Assembly (NCBI GenBank): GCA_943359415.1
Contig: CALRHQ010000009.1
Location: forward strand, 1 to 19,485
Source: Candidatus Peribacteria bacterium
GTDB lineage: Bacteria > Patescibacteriota > Gracilibacteria > UBA1369 > LOWO2-01-FULL-3
Length of the DNA stretch: 19,485 nt
Direction of reading: 5' to 3'
The translations under genes were made by a program, and so were the position numbers. The notes under the pieces were generated by a model. It saw only the letters and a program-made list of their open reading frames with translations. It did no database searches and was not told the origin of the DNA. This document shows, one piece after another, positions 7,909-14,622 of this stretch; positions within the stretch are counted from its first letter, which is position 1; every line of letters begins with the position of its first letter.

Positions 7909-8828
7909 ATCACAACCCTCCTCCCGCTCGCTTCTTTCGCAAGTAGAGCGATGGCTTTTTTATCATATCCACAACAACCGCCGACGGCTCTTATGTTCGG
8001 ATTGTGTTTGACCATACCCACAAGCCTTTTTGCACTGTCTTCACGATCATGTAAATGCACAACTCCCTTCTTTTCCTGTAGTTTTCGCGGATCTTCACTG
8101 GAAGAATTTGGATAAACCATCAAAACTCTATGCCTCATTCCGTTGGCTACGCTTAGGGCTTTTTCGGCACCTTCGATAGGACAACAATTGATTCCATAAC
8201 CTAAAGCATAATTTCCTGTAGCAGAATCAATTTGTTTCAGTGCATCCACCAAAGGTTCTCCATCAAAAAGTTTTGCATCTTTATCAATCACAAAACTCGG
8301 AACTACCGGAAGACCGAGTTTCTGTGCAGCCAAAACAGCACCAAGTCCTTCTCTGCGTGTACAAATAGTTTCAAAAAGAGCCACGTCTATTCCGAATTTA
8401 TTCCAAAGTTCTTTCGCTACAGCTAATTGTTCAGCATGAAAATCTCTGCATTCTTCAGCCGTATCAGGCGCATCTTCTGGAACATAACAATCCTTTCCGG
8501 CTGGCCCAAAAGCGGCAACCAAACTTCTACGCTTTGTGCCGTTCAAAGCCTCGCGCACAACATCTACATGTGCACCGATAAGTTCTTTATAAGTCTGTGG
8601 ATCTCCATTATGAAGAAAACGTCTAGCCCCAAAAGTATTTGTAGTCGCAACTCTTGCACCGGCTTTCAAATATTGACGAGCCAATCTCAAGTGTTCTTCT
8701 CTATGTCTTCCTCCTTGTAATATATTTGCTGAATCATTCAAGTCAGGTAATCCAATTTTCGGACCTAATTTGTCGAATACGCTTCCATAAGGTCCAAACA
8801 ACACCTGTGTTTCTAAAAGTCCGCTCAT
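7905..8828 (-). CDS. Homocysteine S-methyltransferase family protein
   Basis: A 307-residue zinc-dependent methyltransferase of the Hcy-binding (BHMT/MmuM/MetH-N-terminal) family. Members transfer a methyl group to homocysteine to make methionine; the donor (S-methylmethionine, SAM, betaine or other) cannot be told from sequence. Zinc and thiolate ligands are present: Cys215 or Cys216 in GINCCP, and the Cys285-Cys286 pair in GGCCG. ATTNTFGA (61-68) and Glu153 in LFET also fit the family. The N-terminus (LLETQVLFGPYGS) departs from the usual LLDGGMGT. The ATG at 8828 follows an intrinsic terminator and a Met-rich mini-ORF on the same strand, so expression probably requires read-through controlled by methionine supply. 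Its stop overlaps the yqeY stop by 2 nt in opposing orientation. By eye it is somewhat more GC-rich than its neighbours. Confidence 0.87.
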   Translation of the reverse strand: MSGLLETQVLFGPYGSVFDKLGPKIGLPDLNDSANILQGGRHREEHLRLARQYLKAGARVATTNTFGARRFLHNGDPQTYKELIGAHVDVVREALNGTKRRSLVAAFGPAGKDCYVPEDAPDTAEECRDFHAEQLAVAKELWNKFGIDVALFETICTRREGLGAVLAAQKLGLPVVPSFVIDKDAKLFDGEPLVDALKQIDSATGNYALGYGINCCPIEGAEKALSVANGMRHRVLMVYPNSSSEDPRKLQEKKGVVHLHDREDSAKRLVGMVKHNPNIRAVGGCCGYDKKAIALLAKEASGRRVVI

Positions 8829-8849
8829 ATTTTTTAAAGATTAAATAAT

Positions 8850-8878
8850 AAAAAAAATCCCTCCGTTTTGCGGAGAGA
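8850..8878 (-). terminator. Intrinsic terminator (attenuator) between the Met leader peptide and the methyltransferase
   Basis: In minus-strand RNA, UCUCUCCG (8878 to 8871) pairs with CGGAGGGA (8865 to 8858) as an 8-bp stem with one G-U pair and a 5-nt loop (8866-8870), followed by eight U (8857-8850). The wobble becomes a C-A mismatch on the plus strand, so the terminator is made for minus-strand transcription. It ends 21 nt before the methyltransferase ATG and 18 nt after the leader-peptide stop. Confidence 0.88.
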
Positions 8879-8920
8879 GTGTGTTTTGAAATTCTTTTAC
8901 ATACAACACATCAGCCCCCG
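8871..8920 (-). promoter_or_regulatory. Predicted antiterminator overlapping the leader peptide
   Basis: In minus-strand RNA, CGGGGG (8920-8915, leader codons 18-19) can pair with UCUCCG (8876-8871), and UGUGUU (8910-8905, codons 21-23) can pair with AACACA (8885-8880). This composite helix uses the 5' arm of the terminator stem, so the two structures cannot coexist. A ribosome stalled on the upstream Met codons would leave CGGGGG free and favour read-through; one reaching the stop codon would cover it and favour termination. The pairings are visible; the switching is inferred and no energies were computed. Confidence 0.7.
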
Positions 8921-8971
8921 CATAGGACGCATCATCATCGCCATCATCATTGTTGTTGTAGACTGATACAT
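8897..8971 (-). CDS. Met-rich attenuation leader peptide (24 aa) of the homocysteine methyltransferase gene
   Basis: A short ORF from ATG 8971 to TAA 8897 encodes 24 residues, ten of them Met: position 1, the run MMMAMMM at 8-14, and Met17, Met21 and Met24. Cys22-Cys23 is also present. It is followed at once by the intrinsic terminator and then by a gene for methionine formation. Leader peptides rich in the codon of the amino acid made by the downstream gene are the hallmark of ribosome-mediated attenuation (trp, his, leu and thr operons). The predicted role is sensing charged tRNA-Met: scarcity stalls the ribosome on codons 8-14 and permits transcription of the methyltransferase. The product itself probably has no other function. 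No Shine-Dalgarno sequence precedes it. Confidence 0.85.
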   Translation of the reverse strand: MYQSTTTMMMAMMMRPMRGLMCCM

Positions 8972-8979
8972 GTTTGTAA

Positions 8980-8985
8980 ATTTTA
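8980..8985 (-). promoter_or_regulatory. Possible -10 box of a leaderless Met-leader transcript
   Basis: TAAAAT on the minus strand ends 8 nt before the leader ATG, the same geometry as the zinc-operon and dus promoters in this window. No recognisable -35 box is found 16-18 bp upstream, where the duplicated tRNA end lies. The leader could instead be transcribed by read-through from the tRNA-Tyr promoter. Confidence 0.35.
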
Positions 8986-9106
8986 TGGTGGGCAGGGAGG
9001 GATTTACCCCTTCGGGGCATAAACTTCTCATCCATCGCTATAGCAAGTTGTAAACCACCCATGCCTTTGGCATAGCTGTTTTACAAATGGTGGGCAGGGA
9101 GGGATT
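8985..9106 (-). repeat. Direct repeat pair of the tRNA-Tyr 3' end
   Basis: The 20 bp at 9087-9106 (acceptor strand, CCA and part of the T-arm of tRNA-Tyr plus one flanking base) recur exactly at 8985-9004, an offset of 102 bp. Duplicated tRNA 3' ends can be left by integrase-mediated insertion or by tandem tRNA duplication and decay. The material between copies is too short to be an element, so a remnant is the likely reading. Confidence 0.8.
8986..9060 (-). other. tRNA-sized structured element with CCA end, probably a degenerate tRNA or remnant
   Basis: Between tRNA-Tyr and the Met leader lies a 75-nt stretch, about the length of a tRNA, ending in CCTGCCC-A-CCA like tRNA-Tyr. Its 5' end GGGTGGT pairs with CCTGCCC at six of seven positions (two wobbles). 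A normal cloverleaf cannot be drawn: the T-loop has lost TTCGA (GGGGTAAATCCC instead) and no anticodon stem-loop is evident. It does contain a CCCC-GAA-GGGG hairpin with flanking TTTA/TAAA (from 9025 to about 9003) and a possible AACTT/AAGTT helix. Just upstream, TTGTAAA (9048-9054) and TTTACAA (9080-9086) enclose an ATGCC/GGCAT hairpin. Whether it is functional is unknown. Confidence 0.45.
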
Positions 9107-9173
9107 CGAACCCCCGTAGGCGTTAGCCAGCAGATTTACAGTCTGCCCCATTTGACCGCTCTGGTACCTACCC
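9088..9173 (-). tRNA. tRNA-Tyr (GTA)
   Basis: An 86-nt class II tRNA with a long variable arm. The acceptor GGGTAGG pairs with CCTGCCC (one G-U), the discriminator is A, and CCA is encoded. The anticodon stem CAGA/TCTG holds a loop with GTA, which reads UAU and UAC. The T-arm GGGGG-TTCGAAT-CCCTC is intact. Transcribed from a strong promoter at 9196-9223; there is no terminator directly behind it, so transcription may run into the Met leader region. Confidence 0.95.
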
Positions 9174-9223
9174 ATCTTGCTCATTCGGTAGCAAGATTAT
9201 ATCCAAAAGAGCTCTATATGCAA
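9174..9223 (-). promoter_or_regulatory. tRNA-Tyr promoter and 5'-leader inverted repeat
   Basis: On the minus strand, -35 TTGCAT (9218-9223) and -10 TATAAT (9196-9201) with a 16-bp spacer. Between the -10 and the first tRNA base lies a perfect 8-bp inverted repeat (9174-9181 and 9190-9197, 8-nt loop) that would form a hairpin abutting the mature 5' end if transcribed. The expected start falls inside the repeat, so it may act as DNA (an operator) rather than as RNA. Confidence 0.65.
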
Positions 9224-9230
9224 ACTCTAT

Positions 9231-9259
9231 TTGTGAATTAGCCTTTTTAAGGATAAAAT
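9231..9259 (+). promoter_or_regulatory. Promoter of ilvE
   Basis: -35 TTGTGA (9231-9236) and -10 TAAAAT (9254-9259) with a 17-bp spacer. The expected start near 9266 leaves a leader of about 15 nt with no Shine-Dalgarno sequence. It is divergent from the tRNA-Tyr promoter, with the two -35 regions about 7 bp apart. Confidence 0.6.
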
Positions 9260-9280
9260 CATACAAAATAACGCCATATA

Positions 9281-10201
9281 ATGTCAAAAAGTTTTAAGTT
9301 CACATACATAAGGAAAAAATTCTGTAAATCAGAGGAAGCCGTCGTGCCAATCCAATGCAAAGCTATACAATATGGGTTGGGATGCTTCTCCGGAATTCGT
9401 GGGAATTACAATAAATCAAAAGACAGCATCTACCTTTTTAGGCTTGCAGAACACTACAATCGCCTGAAAGATTCTACAAAAATTTTAGGATTTGATTTTG
9501 ATATAACAGAAAAAGAATTCATAAAAATAGTCACAGATTTGGTCAAAAAAAACGAAGCAAAAGAAGATATTTATGTAAGACCAATAGTTTACGCAGGCTC
9601 TATAGATGTAGTCCCGGGGCTTGATCATCCTGAAGAAGATCTAGCGATTTATATGATTCCACTTGGAAATTATTTGAGCGACAAAGGCCTTGATGTCTGC
9701 ATTTCAAGCTGGAGAAGATTCGACGACGATATGATTTCATCAAAAGCGAAAGCCACAGGTGGATATATAAATTCAGCATTGGCAAAAAAAGAAGCCAAAG
9801 AAAATGGCTATGATGAGGCAATATTCTTAAATCGCGACGGAAAAGTTTGTGAGGCTTCCGGAGCAAATATTTTCGGGATTAAGGATGGAGAAATTTTTAC
9901 TCCACATCTTTCATTAAACAATTTAAATGGAATTACGCGAAGATCAGTCATAGAAATAATAGAAAAAGAATTTGGTCAAAAAGTGAGAGAAGAAAGTTTT
10001 GATCGCTCGACACTTTACATGTTTGACGAATTGTTTTTGACTGGAACGGCAGCGAGAATTTCATGGATTGGGACCGTAGACAGAAAGAAAATAGGAAACG
10101 GAAAAGAAGGTGAAATCACAAAAAAACTAAAAAAACTTTACGACGAAATATCAATCGGAGAAAACAAAAGATACATGCATTGGCTCACGCCAGTGTCCTA
10201 G
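9281..10201 (+). CDS. ilvE: Branched-chain amino acid aminotransferase
   Basis: A 306-residue class IV (fold type IV) PLP-dependent aminotransferase of the IlvE type. It interconverts branched-chain amino acids and 2-oxo acids with 2-oxoglutarate/glutamate. The PLP lysine is Lys157 in KATGGYINSALAKKEA. Other conserved parts are YGLGCFSGIR (31-40), FRLAEHYNRL with the PLP-phosphate Arg (53-62), EASGANIFGIKDGEIFTP (191-208) with the PLP-binding Glu, LNGITRRSVIE, and FLTGTAARI (252-260). The length is normal. No leader peptide or terminator precedes it. Some close relatives act on D-amino acids or aminodeoxychorismate; the IlvE reading is favoured by overall motif agreement. Confidence 0.92.
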   Translation: MSKSFKFTYIRKKFCKSEEAVVPIQCKAIQYGLGCFSGIRGNYNKSKDSIYLFRLAEHYNRLKDSTKILGFDFDITEKEFIKIVTDLVKKNEAKEDIYVRPIVYAGSIDVVPGLDHPEEDLAIYMIPLGNYLSDKGLDVCISSWRRFDDDMISSKAKATGGYINSALAKKEAKENGYDEAIFLNRDGKVCEASGANIFGIKDGEIFTPHLSLNNLNGITRRSVIEIIEKEFGQKVREESFDRSTLYMFDELFLTGTAARISWIGTVDRKKIGNGKEGEITKKLKKLYDEISIGENKRYMHWLTPVS

Positions 10202-10209
10202 TGTATACT
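10180..10209 (+). promoter_or_regulatory. Possible promoter of asnS inside the ilvE tail
   Basis: TTGGCT (10180-10185) and TATACT (10204-10209) with an 18-bp spacer. The expected start is about 25 nt ahead of the asnS ATG. Co-transcription with ilvE across the 40-bp gap is equally possible. Confidence 0.4.
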
Positions 10210-10241
10210 CCACTACCAAATAAAAATTTAATTTTTTTAAA

Positions 10242-11543
10242 ATGGCTACAAAAATTTTCATAAAAGACTTTAAAGATCACGTAGGTGAAGAAATCCTTAT
10301 AGAAGGATGGATGTTTAATAAGCGTGGAAGCGGCAAAATTTATTTCCTAGAGCTTCGTGACGGCACAGATATTACACAAGGAATCGTAGTAAAAAATGAT
10401 GTTTCTGAAGAAATTTTTGCAAAAGCGGAGTCACTTACGATGGAATCTTCAGTAAGAATTACAGGAGTTATTTCAAAACATCCGAAGTTCGAAAATACGT
10501 ATGAACTTCAGGTAAAAGACATCGACATTGTCCAACTTGTGAAAGAAGATTATCCAATCGCAAAAAAAGAACATGGTATCGATTTCTTGCTTGAGAATAG
10601 GCATTTATGGCTTCGTTCTCCAAAGCAACGCGCTATCCAAGTCATAAGAAATACAATAATAAATGCAATTTACGAATACCTAAACAAAAATAATTATATA
10701 AAAATCGATGCTCCGATTTTGACTCCAAATGCATGTGAAGGTACGACAGAACTTTTCGAAATGGAATATTTCGACGAAGGAAAGGCTTATTTGTCACAAT
10801 CCGGACAGCTATACATCGAAGCCGCAATTTTTTCAGTCGGAAGATGTTTCGATTTTGGTCCTGTCTTCAGAGCTGAAAAATCAAAAACTCGCAGACATTT
10901 AACAGAATTTTGGATGATGGATGCGGAAGCCGCGTTTGTCGAGCACGAAGAAAATATGAAAATTCAGGAAGGACTTGTTTGTTTTGTTATCGAAAAAGTT
11001 TTAGCAACTCGCATGGAAGAACTGAAAACTTTGGAACGAGATATCGAACCTTTGAAAAAAGTTCAAGCGCCATTTTATAGAAAAACTCATTATGATGCAG
11101 TCGAAGAATTACGTGCAATGGGCTCTACAATAAGCCACGAACAAGACCTTGGCGCAGAAGACGAAACGATTCTTACACAAAAATACGACAAACCGATTTT
11201 TATCGAAAAATATCCTGCAGAAGTCAAAGCTTTTTACATGAAACGTGATCCTGAAAATCCAAAAGTTGCACTTTGCGCGGACATGCTTGCTCCGGAAGGA
11301 TACGGAGAAGTCATTGGTGGAAGCCAACGTGAAGACGATTACGATGTGCTTTTAGGCAGAATCAAAGAGCATAATTTGCCGGTCGAAGCCTTCAATTGGT
11401 ATTTGGATTTGAGAAAGTACGGCTCAGTGCCACACAGCGGCTTCGGAATAGGCTTGGAACGTCTTACAGGTTGGATTTGCGGCACTCACCACGTCCGCGA
11501 AACAATCCCCTTCCCAAGGACGATAAACAGGATTTATCCTTAA
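10242..11543 (+). CDS. asnS: Asparagine--tRNA ligase
   Basis: A 433-residue class IIb aminoacyl-tRNA synthetase that charges tRNA-Asn. An N-terminal OB-fold anticodon-binding domain (about 1-100) is followed by the catalytic domain. Motif 2 is FGPVFRAEKSKTRRHLTEF (205-223) and motif 3 is GFGIGLERL (about 400-408). The C-terminus RETIPFPRT...RIYP is the AsnRS form of the AspRS/AsnRS group, and KAYLSQSGQLYIEA also fits. Length and motif order are normal. A directly encoded AsnRS means tRNA-Asn need not be made by transamidation. The multi-Cys gene starts 20 nt downstream. Confidence 0.96.
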   Translation: MATKIFIKDFKDHVGEEILIEGWMFNKRGSGKIYFLELRDGTDITQGIVVKNDVSEEIFAKAESLTMESSVRITGVISKHPKFENTYELQVKDIDIVQLVKEDYPIAKKEHGIDFLLENRHLWLRSPKQRAIQVIRNTIINAIYEYLNKNNYIKIDAPILTPNACEGTTELFEMEYFDEGKAYLSQSGQLYIEAAIFSVGRCFDFGPVFRAEKSKTRRHLTEFWMMDAEAAFVEHEENMKIQEGLVCFVIEKVLATRMEELKTLERDIEPLKKVQAPFYRKTHYDAVEELRAMGSTISHEQDLGAEDETILTQKYDKPIFIEKYPAEVKAFYMKRDPENPKVALCADMLAPEGYGEVIGGSQREDDYDVLLGRIKEHNLPVEAFNWYLDLRKYGSVPHSGFGIGLERLTGWICGTHHVRETIPFPRTINRIYP

Positions 11544-11563
11544 ATCCAAATAACCACGACAAC

Positions 11564-13255
11564 GTGAACAAAACCTGCAAAAATTGTAATCAAGGATTTG
11601 AGATAACAGATGATGATTTAAAGTTCCTAGAAAAAGTAGCGCCAGTTATTGTAAATAAAAAATACGAAATCACCACTCCGACTTTATGTCCGCAATGCAG
11701 GCAACAGCGAAGACTTGCACCTTGCAATGAGCAATTTCTGTATTCTGGAGAATGCGGAATGTGTAAAAAAAGAACTCTTTCCGGATATCCACCACACTTA
11801 AATAAGCCTATTTATTGCCGCGAATGTTGGCATAGTGATAAATGGGATTCGTCGGATTATGGAAAAGACGTAGATTTTACTAGACCTATTTTTGAACAAA
11901 TTTCAGAGTTGGAAAAGACTGTTCCGGCGCTAGCATTAAATGTTCAAGGAACATGCATTAATTCCGATTATATTCACTATGCAGGTAGCTGCAAAAATTG
12001 TTACTTGATCATGCACGCGGATTTCTGCGAGGATTGTTATTATGGCTATGGATTCAAAAAAAATATTTTATGCGTTGATGGCTTCTATAACCTACACTCA
12101 GAACTTTGTTATGAATGTATTGATTGTCACAAATGCTACGGACTTAAATATTCTCAGGATTGTATGAATTGTCATTCCAGCGCATTCTTAAGGGATTGCA
12201 TTGGTTGTAAAAACTGTTTTGAATGTGTCGGTTTACGAGAAAAAGAATATTGTTTCGAAAACAAACAATTATCTCGCGAAGAATATGAAAAAAAGATGAA
12301 AGAGATAGATTTGGGCTCATATAAGGAGTGCCAAGAATTTAAAAAAAGAAGAAAAGAAGTTGAGAAAGATCATTTTTTCAAAGAATATCAGGGGTACAAT
12401 TTGCAAGATTCCTTGGGCGATCATTTGATAAACTGCAAAGAAGCAAAATTTTGTTTCGATTGTGAAGACGTGGAAAGCGCGAAGTATTGTTTTCAGCTTG
12501 TGCTAGGGGCTAAAAACGTTCAAGACATTTATCAATATGGAAGCAATTTACAAGAATCATACGAGTGTTCAATTGTAGGTGAAAACAGTTACCACCTGCT
12601 TTTTTCTTACAATTGTCACATGGGCTCATCGGATCTTTTGTATTGTTGGTATACGGAAGCCTCGAAAAATTGTTTCGCATGTGTCGGAATGATGCGCAAA
12701 AATTACTGCATTTTAAACAAACAATACACGAAAGAACAATACGAAGAACTTGTTCCGGAAATTATAGAACACATGAAGACTACAGGCGAATGGGGCGAAT
12801 TTTTCCCAACAACAATCTCACCTTTTGGCTACAACAAGAGCTCAGCGCAAATGTATTATTCTATGACAAAAGAACAGGTTTTATCAAAAGGATTGAAATG
12901 GGATGATTACGAAACTCCGGTTTCTGACGTAAAAAACACAATCCACGCAAAAGATTTGCCGGACAATATCACTGACATAAAAGATGATATTTTAAATTCC
13001 GCGATTGAATGTGAAGAGACAGGAAAACTTTTCAAAATAACACCGCAAGAATTAACCTTTTATAAAAAACAAAAAATTCCACTTCCAAGACGTTCACCAA
13101 ACCAAAGACATTTGGACAGGTTTCATCAAAGAAATCCAAGAAAATTTTGGAAAAGAAATTGTAGCAAATGTGAAAAAACAATTTTGACAACTTTCAGTCC
13201 GGACAGACAGGAAAAAGTTTGTTGCGAAGAATGTTATCTGAAAGAAGTTTACTAG
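11564..13255 (+). CDS. Multi-CxxC zinc-ribbon/solenoid protein (often mislabelled 'CaiB/BaiF family' in CPR)
   Basis: I take GTG 11564 as start (563 residues), since the frame upstream of it lies inside asnS and there is no in-frame ATG before the Cys-rich part. The protein opens with a zinc ribbon (CKNC then CPQC), followed by CGMC and CREC. A long body is full of spaced Cys (CKNC, CEDC, CIDCHKC, CMNC, CIGCKNC, CFDC), and a C-terminal ribbon has CSKC and CEEC. Two halves share a repeat: CKNCFECVGLREKEYCFENK with REEYEKK, and SKNCFACVGMMRKNYCILNK with KEQYEEL. This suggests an internally duplicated solenoid binding several metal ions. No signal peptide or membrane segment. I recognise this type from candidate-phyla genomes, but the transferase label has no motif support here. 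Function unknown. Its stop shares a CTAG with the opposing gene's stop. Confidence 0.8.
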   Translation: MNKTCKNCNQGFEITDDDLKFLEKVAPVIVNKKYEITTPTLCPQCRQQRRLAPCNEQFLYSGECGMCKKRTLSGYPPHLNKPIYCRECWHSDKWDSSDYGKDVDFTRPIFEQISELEKTVPALALNVQGTCINSDYIHYAGSCKNCYLIMHADFCEDCYYGYGFKKNILCVDGFYNLHSELCYECIDCHKCYGLKYSQDCMNCHSSAFLRDCIGCKNCFECVGLREKEYCFENKQLSREEYEKKMKEIDLGSYKECQEFKKRRKEVEKDHFFKEYQGYNLQDSLGDHLINCKEAKFCFDCEDVESAKYCFQLVLGAKNVQDIYQYGSNLQESYECSIVGENSYHLLFSYNCHMGSSDLLYCWYTEASKNCFACVGMMRKNYCILNKQYTKEQYEELVPEIIEHMKTTGEWGEFFPTTISPFGYNKSSAQMYYSMTKEQVLSKGLKWDDYETPVSDVKNTIHAKDLPDNITDIKDDILNSAIECEETGKLFKITPQELTFYKKQKIPLPRRSPNQRHLDRFHQRNPRKFWKRNCSKCEKTILTTFSPDRQEKVCCEECYLKEVY

Positions 13256-14505
13256 CCAACAGATGGCTCTTTACCTAAATTTTCAGGCAATGCTCTGTCT
13301 CTGACAAATTGACGTAGTCTTGCCAAGTAGTGATTCTCTCCAGTATGCCTGTCGATAAACAATTTTCTATATTTTGCGGAGTCCACAGATATCAAGTTAT
13401 TAGTATCAACAATCCATATACTCAAATCATCTTTATCATTACGTGAAGGGTTTAATCCACGTCTGACAAGAACATTTCTTTTCGCTATTGACGCACAATC
13501 TATGGCTTTGCCATGGGTTTCAGCCATTGACTCATAAAGAGCAATATATTTAGGCAAAACATTTAACAAATGTTGCGCAAGAAACGGATCTCTACATGCA
13601 CCCAATATACTTTCTCCATTAACATATTCTTGAAAAACCAAATGTCTATTTATATTTTCATGACGAGATGAAAAAACAGGAAGCCTTCTTTGTGGATCAT
13701 GAAAATGTGTATCTAAAACATAGTCATCTCCATAATGATTTAAAACCAATCCATGTTCTTTTTTAAATTGCGCAAACAATCCAAATTGCGCTTTTTGCGC
13801 CACAAGATCTTTCATCACTTTTATAACAACATCTGTATAATCCCATTCAACCCCAACTTGCCCACGTGCTTTAATCTTTACTCTATAGCAACGAAATCTA
13901 CCACCTTCTCCACAAGGAATTAATTCTATATCAGCACTTCGGCTTTCTAAAATTTTAGCGATAAGTTCCAATTGTGAAACATTTCCTTTTTCAAGATCAA
14001 GAAGATCATTGTCATTTCCGAAATTATACATAAACTGGTCTACTCCAGATTGCCCCAATTCCAATCGTGATTTTTTCTTTTCAGAAATAAATCTTAGCAA
14101 AACAAGGATTTTCAAGATAAATTGATCCCTTCTTTGTAAAATTGCTCTCAATGTAACTTCATATGGAAAAGTTTCCAATAATTCCTTTAATTTTCTAAAG
14201 AACAAATTTGATTTATCAAATCCATCATAATTTGAAATAATATCATCCACAAAACAATATTGAATATCTTTTTCAGTTACAGCTGGAGGAGCTTCTCTGG
14301 AAAGTGGAACTGAAGCCTGCAGTCTTTCTATAATAAATTCAAATATTGCTATGGCAGATTCTTCAGATCTCAGTTTTTCCAAAGAATCATCAAGGTTATC
14401 GCTGTGAATTAGATGAACCAAAGAGCGCTCTATAAAACCTTCTAACGTAATGTCTTCCGCCATTTCCGTCAGCACAATCCGCGGCTCAGTTTTTCCTATA
14501 GCCAT
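13252..14505 (-). CDS. Uncharacterised protein with a divergent protein-kinase-like fold
   Basis: A 417-residue soluble protein. The first 190 residues are helical and unrecognised. The rest resembles the bacterial kinase/phosphotransferase fold: a Gly-rich loop GEGGRFRCYRVKI (199-211), a strand with Lys229 in DVVIKVMKD, a hinge-like FQEYVNGES (291-299), a catalytic-loop-like HGKAID...KRNVLV (331-347, Asp336 and Asn344), and IWIVDTNN (364-370), where Asp367 could be the metal-binding Asp of the DFG position. This order fits kinase-like proteins such as the YrbL or APH groups, but the motifs are weak and the substrate is unknown. Its stop overlaps that of the multi-Cys gene in opposing orientation. 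tRNA-Thr lies upstream on the same strand. Confidence 0.7.
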   Translation of the reverse strand: MAIGKTEPRIVLTEMAEDITLEGFIERSLVHLIHSDNLDDSLEKLRSEESAIAIFEFIIERLQASVPLSREAPPAVTEKDIQYCFVDDIISNYDGFDKSNLFFRKLKELLETFPYEVTLRAILQRRDQFILKILVLLRFISEKKKSRLELGQSGVDQFMYNFGNDNDLLDLEKGNVSQLELIAKILESRSADIELIPCGEGGRFRCYRVKIKARGQVGVEWDYTDVVIKVMKDLVAQKAQFGLFAQFKKEHGLVLNHYGDDYVLDTHFHDPQRRLPVFSSRHENINRHLVFQEYVNGESILGACRDPFLAQHLLNVLPKYIALYESMAETHGKAIDCASIAKRNVLVRRGLNPSRNDKDDLSIWIVDTNNLISVDSAKYRKLFIDRHTGENHYLARLRQFVRDRALPENLGKEPSVG

Positions 14506-14526
14506 AATCTATATTAAAGATAGACT

Positions 14527-14557
14527 ATATTAAAACACGTAAAAGGCGAACAGTCAA
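14527..14557 (-). promoter_or_regulatory. Weak candidate promoter of the kinase-like gene
   Basis: On the minus strand, TTGACT (14552-14557) and TAATAT (14527-14532) are 19 bp apart, longer than ideal. TTTAATATAG occurs twice in the last 32 bp before the ATG, so the -10 may be the second copy. Nothing else is seen between 14506 and the tRNA-Thr end at 14623. Confidence 0.3.
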
Positions 14558-14622
14558 GAGGGGGTGGAGGGTAGAACTGAGGAAGAGCTAAGGTCCTAAA
14601 AACAGAACCCAGACACTAAAAA

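Noticed and set aside
8986..9060. Second functional tRNA next to tRNA-Tyr
   Set aside because: The acceptor pairs and CCA is present, but the T-loop is deleted and no anticodon arm can be drawn; kept only as a tRNA-like remnant.
8841..9062. 73-codon open frame on the minus strand between the methyltransferase and tRNA-Tyr
   Set aside because: It translates the tRNA-like element, the Met leader in another frame, and the terminator stem; the composition is not protein-like.
8985..9106. attL/attR pair of an integrated element
   Set aside because: The copies are only 102 bp apart, with no integrase or cargo between them; at most a scar.
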